From Xenorhabdus miraniensis (lineage in GTDB: Bacteria > Pseudomonadota > Gammaproteobacteria > Enterobacterales > Enterobacteriaceae): a stretch of DNA of 64,000 nucleotides. Where the stretch lies: NCBI RefSeq assembly GCF_002632615.1, contig NZ_NITZ01000018.1, positions 1 through 64,000 of the forward strand, in the 5' to 3' direction. A program made the translations under genes and the position numbers. How positions within the stretch are numbered: position 1 is the stretch's first letter; each line of letters begins with the position of its first letter. The notes beneath the pieces are model-generated. The model was not told the origin of the DNA. It searched no databases and was given only the letters and a program-made list of their open reading frames with translations. Shown piece by piece: positions 36,001 through 46,100 of this stretch.

Positions 36001-39000
36001 TGGTTGCCTATGTACAGCCCCAGACAGGGGTTGAACTGGTTCCCGCTGAACTGCGCCAGCAGCTTGCCCAACATCTCGCTGAGTACATGCTGCCCAGTGC
36101 TTTTATAACACTTGACGCTTTCCCTCTGACCCCTAACGGTAAAACCGATCGTGATGCTCTTCCCGCTCCCGATGCGTCCGCTTTCATAGTACGCAATTAT
36201 GAATCTCCGATGGGTGAAACAGAAACCGCTCTGGCGCAGATCTGGCAACATTTATTGGGGCTTGAACAGGTTGGCCGCTATGATCATTTCTTTGAACTCG
36301 GCGGTCATTCATTAATGATCGTCGGTCTGATCGAGGAATTACGTCACCTTGGCTGGCAGCTCGACGTCCGTAATGTGTTTGCCACGCCTGTCCTCGCTGA
36401 TATGGCACTGACTATCCAGCGTGACGCTGACACTTTTATCGTACCACCTAACCGCATTCCAGAGGGTTGTACTGCAATTGTTCCTGACATGTTGCCACTG
36501 GTTGCGCTGTCTCAATCCCAGATTGATGCCATCATCGAAACCATTCCCGGCGGAGCTGGTAATGTGCAGGATATTTATCCGTTGGCACCGTTGCAGGAAG
36601 GTATTCTGTTTCACTATTTGATGCAGGCACAAGGCGATACTTATTTGTTACAAAGCTTACTGGCTTTCGATAGTCGTGAACGCCTTGATGCCTTTTTAGC
36701 CGCCTTGCAGCAGGTTATCAACCGCCACGACATTCTGCGCACCGCTGTTTACTGGCAAGGACTGGCACAGCCCGTTCAGGCGGTCTGGCGTCAGGCGCCG
36801 CTGGACATTGAGGTCTTTATGCCTGCCACAGAGCACGATGTTCCTGCACAGTTACGGGCTCACACCGATCCACGCCGGCATCGTATTAATCTGAACCGGG
36901 CACCCCTGTTTGCGGCTGATATTGCTTATGACTCAGTGCCGGATGAATGGTTGTTGGCCTTGCGTTTTCATCATCTGGTCAGCGACCACATGACACTGGA
37001 GTTAATTTTTGCTGAAATTGCGCTCATATTGCAGGGGCATACAGATACGTTGCCCACAGCGTTACCCTATCGCAATTTTATTGCCCAGATCCTGAATGAA
37101 TCAGCGACAGAACATGAAGCTTATTTCCGCGCACAGCTTGCCGATATTGACGCGCCAACGGCACCATTTGGTGTGATCTCAATACCGAACAATCAGGCAC
37201 TGAGCAACGAGATAACGGACGACGAATCTATTACCGAAGCGCATCTTCCTCTCGATCCGAGATTGGCGGAATCCATTCGCGCTCAGGCCCGGCGCCTGAA
37301 AGTCAGCCCGAGTATCCTGTTCCATGTTGCCTGGGCACAGGTGCTGGCACAAACCAGCGGGCGTGATGATGTCGTTTTTGGCTCCGTGTTGCTTGGGCGT
37401 TTACAAGGTGGCGCAGGGGCCAACCAAATACTGGGCATGTTTATCAATACCTTGCCAATACGCGTTTCCCTTGCTGGCCGCAATGTACAGACCGTCGTAC
37501 AAAATACCTATCATGATTTGATGGCACTACTGGAACATGAACAGGCACCATTGACACTGGCACAAAGTTGTAGTGGCGTAGAGCAACCCATGCCGTTGTT
37601 CAGTACCCTGCTCAATTACCGTCATTCTCAAATCAACGAAGAAAATGCGGTTAACACGACTTGGTCAGGTATGCGCGTCATTGCAACCAAGGAACGAACC
37701 AACTACCCGATTACCCTGTCGGTGGATGATTTGGGTGTTGGTTTTCATTTAAGCACCCAAACGGTAGCCAGTATCGATCCGACCCGTGTCACCCATTATC
37801 TGCTGACCGCGATAAGGGGTCTGGTTGATGCTTTGATTCATGACCCGCAACAATCGATTCTGAATGTCCCGATCCTGCCAGAGACAGAACGGCAACAATT
37901 GCTGGCAGACTTCAACGCCACTCAGAGAGACTTCCCGCAAGATGCACTTATCCACTCGCTTTTTGAGGCTCAGGTATTACAGCGCCCCCATGCCACGGCG
38001 GTGGTCTGCGAAGGCCGGACACTCAGCTATGACGAACTGAACCAACGCGCCAATCGTCTGGCACATCATTTGATTGCATTGGGTGTACGTCCAGACGATC
38101 GCGTTGCGATCTGTGCCGAACGTAGCCCGCAACTTATTGTGGGTTTGCTCGCCATCCTTAAGGCAGGTGGGGCTTATATACCGCTCGATCCGACTTTTCC
38201 GGCCGAACGGCTGGCCTATATCTTTGAGGATGTGGCTCCCATCGCCTTACTGACCCAAACCGCATGGGTTGACAAACTGACCCGTCCTTTACCGACGATC
38301 CTGCTGGATAATGTACTCAGTGATGAATTTGATAACCCCGAAACTCAGCCAATTCACAACCCGGATATTCAGGCACAAGGGCTGACATCACGCCATTTGG
38401 CCTACGTGATTTACACATCAGGCTCCACCGGATTGCCTAAAGGCGTGATGGTCGAACACCGCAATGTGCTTCGCCTCATCATCAACAATGGTTTTGCTGA
38501 TATTGGCCCTGACGACTGTGTTTCCCATAGTGCCAATATTGCTTTTGACGCATCAACCTGGGAAATCTGGTCTGCCCTGCTCAATGGCGCACGTCTGCAT
38601 ATTATCCCCCAGTCCGTGCTGCTCGATCCGGTACGTTTCTGTGATTCCCTGATCAAAGAACAAGTTACTGCGCTCTGGTTGACGACGGGCTTGTTTGATG
38701 AGTACCTTGATGTGCTCAAGCCCCTGTTCGGACAATTGCGTTACCTGCTTGTCGGCGGTGATGTACTCGCTCCCAAAAAGATACAACATGTGCAACAACA
38801 TGTGCAATTGGCTGAATCACAGCCCGCCTGTTTGATTAATGCGTATGGCCCAACAGAAACCACTACGTTTGCCACAGTCTATGCGATTCCGTCACTCATT
38901 GATGTTACCCGCTCGATACCCATCGGCCGGCCTATTTCCAATACCCAGATTTATATTCTCGACAAACATGGTCAGCCCGTTCCCCTTGGTGTGACGGGTG

Positions 39001-39872
39001 AAATTCATATCGCCGGCATGGGGGTTGCCCGTGGTTATCTGAACCGCCCTGAACTGACTGCGGAGCGTTTCCTGATCGATCCGTTCTCTTCAGAGCCAGA
39101 TGCCCGCATGTATAAAACGGGTGACCTCGGACGCTGGCTTCCTGACGGTAACATCGAATATATCGGCCGCAATGATTTTCAGGTCAAACTGCGTGGTTTC
39201 CGGATTGAACCGGGTGAAATTGAAACTCAGCTCAGACAATGTCCCGGCGTGCTCGACGCGGTGGTTTTGATGCGTGAAGTGACTTTGATGCGTGAAATGA
39301 TTTTGATGCGTGAAGATGAAGCGAACCAGAAACGCTTAATTGCTTATGTGAAGCCTCAGGATGGCGTTGAACTGGTTCCGGCTGAACTGCGTCAACAACT
39401 CGCCTCGCACCTCGCAGACTATATGCTCCCCAGTGCTTTTGTAACACTCGACGCTTTTCCGCTGACACCCAATGGCAAATTTGACCGTCAGGCGTTTCCT
39501 CTCCCCGATTTATCTGCCATCGCAACCCACGCGTATGAAGCGCCGAACGAGGAGGAAGAGACTATTCTGGCTCAGATTTGGCAAGACTTGCTGGGATTGG
39601 AACGCGTGGGACGCCACGATAACTTTTTTGAACTCGGTGGTCACTCACTGATGATCGTGCAACTGGCAACACGCATACAAGACGCATTTCTGGTTGATAT
39701 CCCCATTTCTTCGTTATTTCTTTCCCCCAAATTGGCGGAACAGGCTGAAGTTATCTTTACAGCTCAAATGGATGCTATAGGGAAAAACGATATTGAATCA
39801 CTCCAGAACACGCTGGATTTAATGTCAACAGAAGAACTGATGGCGGTGTTAGGTGGAGACAGTAACCAATGA
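33012..39872 (+). CDS. Non-ribosomal peptide synthetase, two modules (modules 8-9)
   Basis: A 2286-residue middle synthetase with order LCL-A-T, C/E-A-T. Phosphopantetheine serines lie at residues 1100 and 2212. A codes are DAWFFGMTFK (module 8, probably Ile) and DAWWLGATFK (module 9, Val). The second C domain has HYLMQAQGD in place of HHLLQTQGD. I choose the ATG at 33012 (MNLDDLKRAVLEKRLEEQLK), preceded by AAGGA seven bases upstream; an alternative ATG at 32997 overlaps the stop of the first gene by one base and would add five residues. The N-terminal charged helix and the C-terminal tail (EELMAVLGGD) look like matched docking segments. Several 12-18 bp in-frame repeats expand this protein. 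It is co-transcribed with its neighbours. Confidence 0.97.
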   Translation: MNLDDLKRAVLEKRLEEQLKARGNQQQQSLIEQADRNQPLPLSFAQQRLWFLSQLDPAASLAYHLPVILRLSGQLDRHALATSLDHLIARHESLRTRFVLVEGQPCQHIEPADTGFALSFHDLRQSDPALHTDHVTELIDIEAQTPFDFTQGPLIRGQLLQLTDEEHVLLLTLHHIITDGWSIGILVQELGAFYRAALEGHEASLPSLPIQYADYAFWQHDQLQEKQLQEKQLQEKQLQKKQLQEKQSQGSPLQGAPLTEQRDFWCDQLRGAPALLTLPTDRPRPAVQTYIGGKVSFHLDSTLLASLKGLGQRHNSTLFMTVLTGWGIVLARLSGQDDIVIGTPVANRPHHELEGLIGFFVNTLALRVTLNNDISVAELLAQVRERALAAYAHQDLPFEQVVEALQPERSLSYSPIFQVMLALNNTPSQVLTLPGLQLTPIEQERRGAHFDLTLSLNETETGLVGDLEYAADLFDFTTVERMAGYLTNVLTAMAVDETQNVTTLPMLPASERQQLLVDFNATQTDFPQNMLIHQLVEDQVLKRPHATAVACEGQTLSYDELNRHANRLAHHLIALGVRPDDPVAICAERSLALVVGLLAILKAGGAYVPLDPNYPVERLAYMLEDAAPVALLTQTEWASKLGNSVPTVFLDTVLFDTVPDAREASLATDAVHNPDAQALGLTSCHRAYIIYTSGSTGLPKGVIVEHRNVLRLIINNGFADIGPDDGIAHCANISFDAAVWEVWSGLVHGARILLIPEKTLLQPARFGQYLSSEGVSVLFLTTALFNQYANLIAPALSGLRYVFFGGEQTDTRPAIRLRAEHPPKHLLHMYGPTETTTFATAYEIPLIAEDERKIPIGQPIANTQIYVLDPHGQPVPLGVTGEIYVAGAGVARGYLNRPELTAERFLTNPFSSDPDARMYKTGDLGRWLPDGNLEYIGRNDFQIKLRGFRIELGEIETQLAQCRGVQKAVVLAREDTFYEQTGNEQAGDKQTGGQKRLVAYVQPQTGVELVPAELRQQLAQHLAEYMLPSAFITLDAFPLTPNGKTDRDALPAPDASAFIVRNYESPMGETETALAQIWQHLLGLEQVGRYDHFFELGGHSLMIVGLIEELRHLGWQLDVRNVFATPVLADMALTIQRDADTFIVPPNRIPEGCTAIVPDMLPLVALSQSQIDAIIETIPGGAGNVQDIYPLAPLQEGILFHYLMQAQGDTYLLQSLLAFDSRERLDAFLAALQQVINRHDILRTAVYWQGLAQPVQAVWRQAPLDIEVFMPATEHDVPAQLRAHTDPRRHRINLNRAPLFAADIAYDSVPDEWLLALRFHHLVSDHMTLELIFAEIALILQGHTDTLPTALPYRNFIAQILNESATEHEAYFRAQLADIDAPTAPFGVISIPNNQALSNEITDDESITEAHLPLDPRLAESIRAQARRLKVSPSILFHVAWAQVLAQTSGRDDVVFGSVLLGRLQGGAGANQILGMFINTLPIRVSLAGRNVQTVVQNTYHDLMALLEHEQAPLTLAQSCSGVEQPMPLFSTLLNYRHSQINEENAVNTTWSGMRVIATKERTNYPITLSVDDLGVGFHLSTQTVASIDPTRVTHYLLTAIRGLVDALIHDPQQSILNVPILPETERQQLLADFNATQRDFPQDALIHSLFEAQVLQRPHATAVVCEGRTLSYDELNQRANRLAHHLIALGVRPDDRVAICAERSPQLIVGLLAILKAGGAYIPLDPTFPAERLAYIFEDVAPIALLTQTAWVDKLTRPLPTILLDNVLSDEFDNPETQPIHNPDIQAQGLTSRHLAYVIYTSGSTGLPKGVMVEHRNVLRLIINNGFADIGPDDCVSHSANIAFDASTWEIWSALLNGARLHIIPQSVLLDPVRFCDSLIKEQVTALWLTTGLFDEYLDVLKPLFGQLRYLLVGGDVLAPKKIQHVQQHVQLAESQPACLINAYGPTETTTFATVYAIPSLIDVTRSIPIGRPISNTQIYILDKHGQPVPLGVTGEIHIAGMGVARGYLNRPELTAERFLIDPFSSEPDARMYKTGDLGRWLPDGNIEYIGRNDFQVKLRGFRIEPGEIETQLRQCPGVLDAVVLMREVTLMREMILMREDEANQKRLIAYVKPQDGVELVPAELRQQLASHLADYMLPSAFVTLDAFPLTPNGKFDRQAFPLPDLSAIATHAYEAPNEEEETILAQIWQDLLGLERVGRHDNFFELGGHSLMIVQLATRIQDAFLVDIPISSLFLSPKLAEQAEVIFTAQMDAIGKNDIESLQNTLDLMSTEELMAVLGGDSNQ
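33675..33764 (+). repeat. In-frame 15 bp tandem repeat in module 8 C domain
   Basis: Six 15 bp units encode mostly Q-L-Q-E-K, with one Q-L-Q-K-K and a degenerate last Q-S-Q-G-S. They are inserted between YADYAFWQHD and LTEQRDFW, where other C domains have only a handful of residues (YADYAVWQ...TLTAQRDFW). This is the longest repeat array in the locus. Confidence 0.95.
34950..34985 (+). repeat. Short 15 bp repeat in module 8 A domain
   Basis: Two and a half units encode T-V-F-L-D, T-V-L-F-D, T-V. They sit in the same variable stretch as the module 3 and module 7 repeats; the copies have diverged. Confidence 0.7.
35943..35987 (+). repeat. In-frame 15 bp tandem repeat in module 8 A subdomain
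   Basis: Three diverged 15 bp units encode Y-E-Q-T-G, N-E-Q-A-G, D-K-Q-T-G, directly before QKRLVAYV in the recurrent A-subdomain loop. Confidence 0.85.
38784..38807 (+). repeat. 12 bp tandem duplication in module 9 A domain
   Basis: CAACATGTGCAA occurs twice in a row, encoding Q-H-V-Q twice. The paralogous modules 3 and 13 have one copy (KIQHVQLAES and KIQRVQLAES), so this is a clean, apparently recent duplication. Confidence 0.95.
39267..39320 (+). repeat. In-frame 18 bp tandem repeat in module 9 A subdomain
   Basis: Three 18 bp units encode L-M-R-E-V-T, L-M-R-E-M-I, L-M-R-E-D-E, that is, the strand/loop segment LxRED itself in triplicate, before NQKRLIAYV. Confidence 0.95.
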
Positions 39873-39883
39873 TAAGGACTAAC

Positions 39884-42800
39884 ATGAATCTCGATAATCT
39901 GAAACGTGCCGTTTTAAAAAAGAAAATTAAAGAACAATTACAAACTCAGAAGTATCAGAAACGGCCACCAATCAGGCAAGCTGCCCGTGATCTTCCTTTG
40001 CCATTGTCCTTCGCCCAACAGCGTCTGTGGTTCCTTAACCAACTCGATCCGGCCACGGGTCTGGCCTATCATATCCCTGTTGCGTTACGTCTGACGGGGC
40101 AACTTCATCATTATGCCCTGTCTGACGCGCTCAACCGTTTGATTGCCCGCCACGAAATTCTCCGTACCCGTTTTATGCTTATCGGGGGGCAGCCCTGCCA
40201 ACACATTGATCCTGCCGGTGTCGGCTTTGCGCTATCTTATCAAGACCTGCGCTCATTGGATTCAGAAACACAGACTCATCGCCTTGCCGAACTGACTGCT
40301 TTTGAAGCACAGAGATCTTTCGACCTGACTCAGGGCCCGCTGATCCGCGGGCATTTGCTGCAACTGGCGGATGAAGAACATGTATTACTGATCACGCAGC
40401 ATCATATTATTTCTGATGGCTGGTCTATTGGTGTGCTGGTGCACGAATTGGGGGGTCTCTATCGTGCGGCTCTCGACAATCAGGATGACCCGTTTCCCCC
40501 CCTGCCCATTCAGTATGCCGACTATGCCGTCTGGCAACGTGACTGGCTACAAGGCGATGTCCTTGCTCAACAACGTGATTTCTGGTGTGCGCAACTCAAA
40601 GGTGCCCCCGCTTTGTTGGATCTGCCGGCTGACCGGCCACGTCCGGCCATACAGACTTATACCGCGGGCCAAGTCCCTGTTCAGTTTGATACCCCCTTGC
40701 TGGAATCACTTAAATCATTCGGGCAGCGCCATCACACGACCTTGTTTATGACCATACTGGCGGCCTGGAGCATCGTACTTGCCCGGCTCAGCGGTCAGGA
40801 CGATCTTGTTATTGGTACACCGGTCGCTAACCGCCCGAATCACGAACTTGAAGGATTGATTGGTTTCTTTGTCAATACGCTGGCCCTGCGTATCACATTG
40901 AATGATACCGCCAGTGTTGCCGACTTACTTACGCAAGTCCGCGAGCGGGCACTTGCCGCTTATGCCCATCAGGATTTGCCCTTCGAGCAAGTGGTGGAAG
41001 CATTGCAACCCGAACGTAGCCTCAGCCACAGCCCGGTTTTTCAGGTTATGCTGGCCTTAAACAACACGCCCGCCAAAGCATTAACGCTATCCGGCCTGCA
41101 ACTCGCGCCCGCAGAACAGATACGTTACAGTACCCACTTTGATTTGACGTTATCGCTGACCGAAACTGAGGTTGGCTTGCTCGGTGAGCTGGAATACGCC
41201 GTTGATTTATTCGATTCTGCCACTGTTGAACGCATGGTCGGCTATTTGAAACAAGTGCTGATCGCAATGACAACGGATGCAACACAAACCATTGCTCACC
41301 TGCCGCTGCTGCCGGCTTCGGAACGACAACAACTGCTGGCAGAGTTCAACAACACTCAGGCAGATTTCCCACAGGATGCCCTGATTCATCAACTCGTTGA
41401 GGCACAAGCTGCGCTTACGCCCAATGCCACCGCTGTAGTATGCAAAGAGCAGTCACTCAGTTATGCCGAACTGAATCAGCGTGCCAATCATCTGGCTCAT
41501 CATTTGATTGCTCAAGGTGTGCGCCCGGATGATCGGGTAGCGATTTGTGCCGAACGTAATCTGGAAATGGTGGTGGGCTTACTGGCTATTCTCAAGTCTG
41601 GTGGTGCCTATGTCCCCCTTGATCCCGCTTATCCGGCTGAACGACTGGCGTATATGCTTGAAGATGCGGCTCCGGTGGTGATACTGACGCAAACAACACT
41701 CTCGGACAAACTAACCAGCCCCGTATCCACGGTATTTATCGATAACCAAGAACCGTTCATTCAGGGGCAATCGGCAGACAATCCAAATCCTCAAACATTG
41801 GGACTGACATCGCATCACTTGGCCTATGTGATCTACACCTCTGGCTCCACCGGACAACCAAAAGGGGTCGCCATTGCTCACCGCAATACAGTGAATTTCC
41901 TGACCTGGGCACAACAAACGTTCAGTCCTGAAGAGTTGGCTGATACCCTTTTTGCTACGTCACTTAATTTTGATCTGGCGGTATATGAATGCCTTGCGCC
42001 CCTCATTTCTGGTGGCACGGTTCATATTGTTTCCGATGCACTGTCATTAATCACCACAGAGCTGACGGCAACAAAGCTATTCATTACAAAACCATCCATT
42101 ACAAAATCATCCATTACAGAGCCATCCATTACAAAACCATCAATCAGCCTAATCAACACAGTGCCGTCAGCTATTGCACATTTGATCGATGCCAATGCGA
42201 TCCCTGCTGTAACCAAAACCATCAATTTGGCGGGAGAAGCCCTGAAACCGCATATTGTTGAGCATTTGTTTGCCCGTTCTTCTGTACAGAACGTGTGCAA
42301 TCTGTATGGCCCCTCAGAGACAACAACTTATTCAACATGGACACGTATGAATCGGGCAATCGGTTTTGTCTCTCATATCGGGCGTCCAATCGCTAATACC
42401 CGAATCTATATCCTCGACACTTATGGTCAGCCCGTTCCTCTTGGCGTGACCGGTGAAATTCATATCGCGGGTGCAGGTGTCGCCCGGGGTTACTTAAATC
42501 GTCCTGAACTGACCGCTGAACGCTTCCTCATTGATCCGTTCTCCTCTGACCCGGACGCACGCATGTACAAAACCGGCGATCTCGGACGCTGGCTGGCTGA
42601 TGGCAATATTGAATATCTGGGGCGTAATGATTTTCAGGTTAAATTACGGGGTTTCCGAATTGAATTGGGTGAAATCGAAGCACAGCTAATGCAGTGCCAT
42701 GGTGTACGCGAAGCCGTCGTTGTTGCCCGCGAAGATATCTCTGCTGAAAAAACAGTCGGTCAGAAGCGATTGGTTGCTTACCTGCTGGCTCAGGATGGTG

Positions 42801-43185
42801 TTGAATTGGTTCCTGCGGAATTACGCCGGCAACTTACTCAGCATCTTGCTGAGTATATGCTGCCCAGTGCTTTTATGGTTCTCGAGGTTTTCCCATTAAC
42901 CCCTAACGGCAAACTCGATCGTCAGGCACTTCCTGCACCTGATTTATCTGCCGTGGTGGCACGTGGCTATGAAGCGCCGACCGGAGAACTAGAAATTGCG
43001 TTGGCCCAGATCTGGCAAAATTTGCTGGAACTGGCGCAAGTCGGTCGTCATGACCATTTCTTCGAACTCGGTGGTCACTCGCTGTTGATCGTCAGCCTGA
43101 TTGAACAACTGCACAACCTCGGCTGGCGGCTTGACGTGCGCAGTGTATTCGCCACACCTGTCCTGAGTGAACTGGCGCAGACCAT
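39884..43185 (+). other. Module 10: LCL-A(Ala)-T
   Basis: The C domain has HHIISDGWS. The A4 motif is FDLAVYE (Asp 697); the code DLYNNALTYK is identical to module 2. Between the A4 and A5 regions it carries four 15 bp repeats where module 2 has a single AITKQA. T Ser is 1066. The C/E domain of module 11 should make this residue D-Ala. Confidence 0.8.
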
Positions 43186-46100
43186 TCTGGCATATCAGAA
43201 CAATACTTGCGCTTTTGTGGTGCCAGCCAACCTTATCCGCGAAGACAGCACCACTATTACGCCTGATATGTTGCCGCTGGTTTCGCTGTCTCAAGCTGAA
43301 ATCAATGCCATTATTGAAACTATCCCCGGCGGGGTAAGTAATATACAGGACATCTATCCGCTGGCCCCGTTGCAGGAAGGAATTTTGTTCCATCACTTAT
43401 TACAGACACAAGGTGATGATTATCTGCTGCAAAGCCTGCTGGCCTTTGATACCCGTGAGCGTCTCGATGCCTTTTTAGGCGCGTTGCAACAAATCATTGA
43501 CCGCCATGATATTCTGCGCACTTCTGCTTATTGGCAAGAGCTGGCCCAACCTGTTCAGGTGGTCTGGCGCCATGCTCCGTTGTGTATCAATGTCTTTACT
43601 CCGATTACAGCGGACGACGTTCCGTCGCAATTATCTGCTCATACCGATCCTCGCAGGAATCGTCTTGATCTGAGCCGTGCCCCACTGTTTGCTGTGGACA
43701 TTGCCTACGAGCCGGTACAGGGTGAATGGCTGTTGTCCTTACGTTTTCACCATCTGGTCAGCGACCATGTGACATTGGAGTTGATCTTCGCTGAAATTGC
43801 GCAGGTGTTGCAGGGGCATACCGAAATGCTGCCCGCGGCACTGCCTTACCGCAACTTTATCGCCCAAACTTTAAGTGTGCCAACCACGCTGCATGAAGAC
43901 TATTTCCGCACCCAACTTGCCGATGTTGTTGAGCCGACCGCTCCATTCGGGATACTCAAAGTACACAGTGATAGCAGCAGCATCAACGAATCCCGCCTCC
44001 CACTCGATCCCGCTTTGGCGAAGAATATTCGCGCGCAGGCCCGTCGTTTGGGTGTCAGCCCCAGCGTACTGTTCCATGTCGCCTGGGCACAGGTGTTGGC
44101 ACATACCAGCGGTCACGACGATGTGGTCTTTGGTTCGGTATTATTGGGCCGCCTACAGGGAATTTCAGGGGTTAAACGAACACTGGGTATGTTCATCAAT
44201 ACCCTGCCGATGCGGATTTCCCTGACAGGACGCAGTGTGCGGGAAGTCATACGGGCCACCTACCGCAATCTGACAACATTACTGGAACATGAGCAGGCAC
44301 CGTTGGCGCTGGCACAACGATGCAGTGGCGTGGCGCAACCCATGCCGCTGTTCAGTGCCTTGCTGAACTATCGTCACAGTCAGGCCGGTGAGACTGCAAC
44401 CGCTGACACGATGTGGACTGGGATGCGTATTCTGGCTGCTGAGGAACGAACCAACTATCCCATCACCCTGTCAGTGGATGATCTGGGATTGGGTTTCCAT
44501 CTGATGGCTCAGACTGTGCCCGGAATCGATCCTGCCCGCGTGACGCAATATCTCATCACTGCCATCAGTGGACTGATTGATGCCTTAGCCCATGATCCGC
44601 AACAACCCATTCTGCAAGTACCGATTTTGCCGGCTTCGGAGCAACAACAACTGTTGGTGGATTTCAACGCTACCCAGACAAACTTCCCACAAGAGGTTTT
44701 AATTCATCAATTATTTGAAATTGAAGCAGCACGTCATCCCACTGAGATTGCAATGGTATGCGGAGAACAATTACTCAGCTATGAAGCGCTGAATCGCCGT
44801 GCCAACCGTTTAGCACATCATTTAATTGCGCTGGGTGTAAGGCCGGACGATCGGGTAGCGATATGTGTTGAACGCAGTCTGGAGATGGTGGTGGGACTGC
44901 TTGGTATTCTCAAGGCTGGCGGTGCCTATGTGCCGCTTGATCCGGCTTATCCAACTGAACGGCTGGCTTATATGCTTGAGGATTCCGCACCAGTGGTGGT
45001 GCTGACCCAACAAGCAATTCAACAAACGGTGTGTTTGAACACATTTATTGGCTCTGAGTCTACAGGTTCTATACCCATCGTCATGCTCGATACCCAAGAA
45101 CCGTTTATGGAAATACAGCCGGAACATAACCCGGAAGTGCCGGATCTGACAGCTCACCATCTGGCCTATGTTGTTTACACTTCGGGTTCAACAGGCATCC
45201 CCAAAGGTGTGATGAGTAGCCACCGGGCTTTGGGTAACCGATTGTTGTGGTTCGTACGCGATATCGCAACCGCCTCATTGATCGCAGCGCTGAAAACCAG
45301 CATCAGTTTTGTCGATTCGATCACAGAAACACTGGGGACATTGCTGGCTGGCGGTAAGCTGGTGGTTTTCAACAACCATGAAGTGAAAGATCCTGTTCGT
45401 TTCTGTGAAGGTTTGCAACGCTTTAATGTTAACCTTTTGGTGGTCGTACCTTCACTATTGAAACTCTTGATACAGAATCGTAATGATAATGGTCATTACC
45501 TGAAATCAATCAGGACATTGATTTGCAGCGGAGAACGGCTTTCCCCTGAACTGGCGCGGCAGGTAGTGGCAGAATACCCTTGGCTTCGGTTGCTGAATTT
45601 TTATGGTTCGTCTGAAATTAATGGTGATGCTACGTGGTATGAATACAGCGCTACGCCCGGCATACCCGAAGCTTCGGTGATTGGCCGCCCCATCGCCAAT
45701 ACCCAAAGCTATATTCTCGATACTCACGGTCAGCTTGTTCCTTTTGGCGTGACCGGTGAAATCTATATTGCTGGTGCAGGGGTTGCCCGTGGCTACCTGA
45801 ATCGCCCTGAACTGACCGCTGAACGTTTCTTTAACGATCCTTTCTCTGCAAACCCGGATGCCCGCATGTACAAAACCGGCGATCTCGGCCGTTGGCTGCC
45901 TGATGGCAATATCGAGTATCTTGGCCGCAATGATTTTCAGGTCAAGCTGCGCGGCTTCCGAATTGAATTGGGTGAAATCGAGGCCCAACTGATGCGGTGT
46001 CACGGAGTACGTGAAGCCGTCGTTGTTGTCCGCGAAGAAATGGTTGTCCACGAAGAAATGATTGTCCGCGAAGGTGAACCGAATTCGCAGCGGCTGGTTG

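Larger units (their letters stand above)
33012..36420 (+). other. Module 8: LCL-A(Ile?)-T
   Basis: The C domain has HHIITDGWS and an expanded Gln/Lys/Glu-rich loop (repeat at 33675-33764). The A4 motif is FDAAVWE (Asp 736), and the code DAWFFGMTFK is similar to the module 5 Ile pocket. The A10 motif is NGKTDRD rather than NGKLDR(K/Q), with the Lys kept. T Ser is 1100. Epimerisation is expected from module 9. Confidence 0.7.
36425..39872 (+). other. Module 9: dual C/E(variant)-A(Val)-T with docking tail
   Basis: The dual-domain signature is HYLMQAQGD at residues 1201-1209, so the second His is replaced by Tyr, while FHHLVSDH is kept. The A code is DAWWLGATFK (Asp 1846), Val-type. T Ser is 2212. 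Its A domain DNA is very similar to that of module 3 but contains a 12 bp duplication at 38784-38807. Confidence 0.75.
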
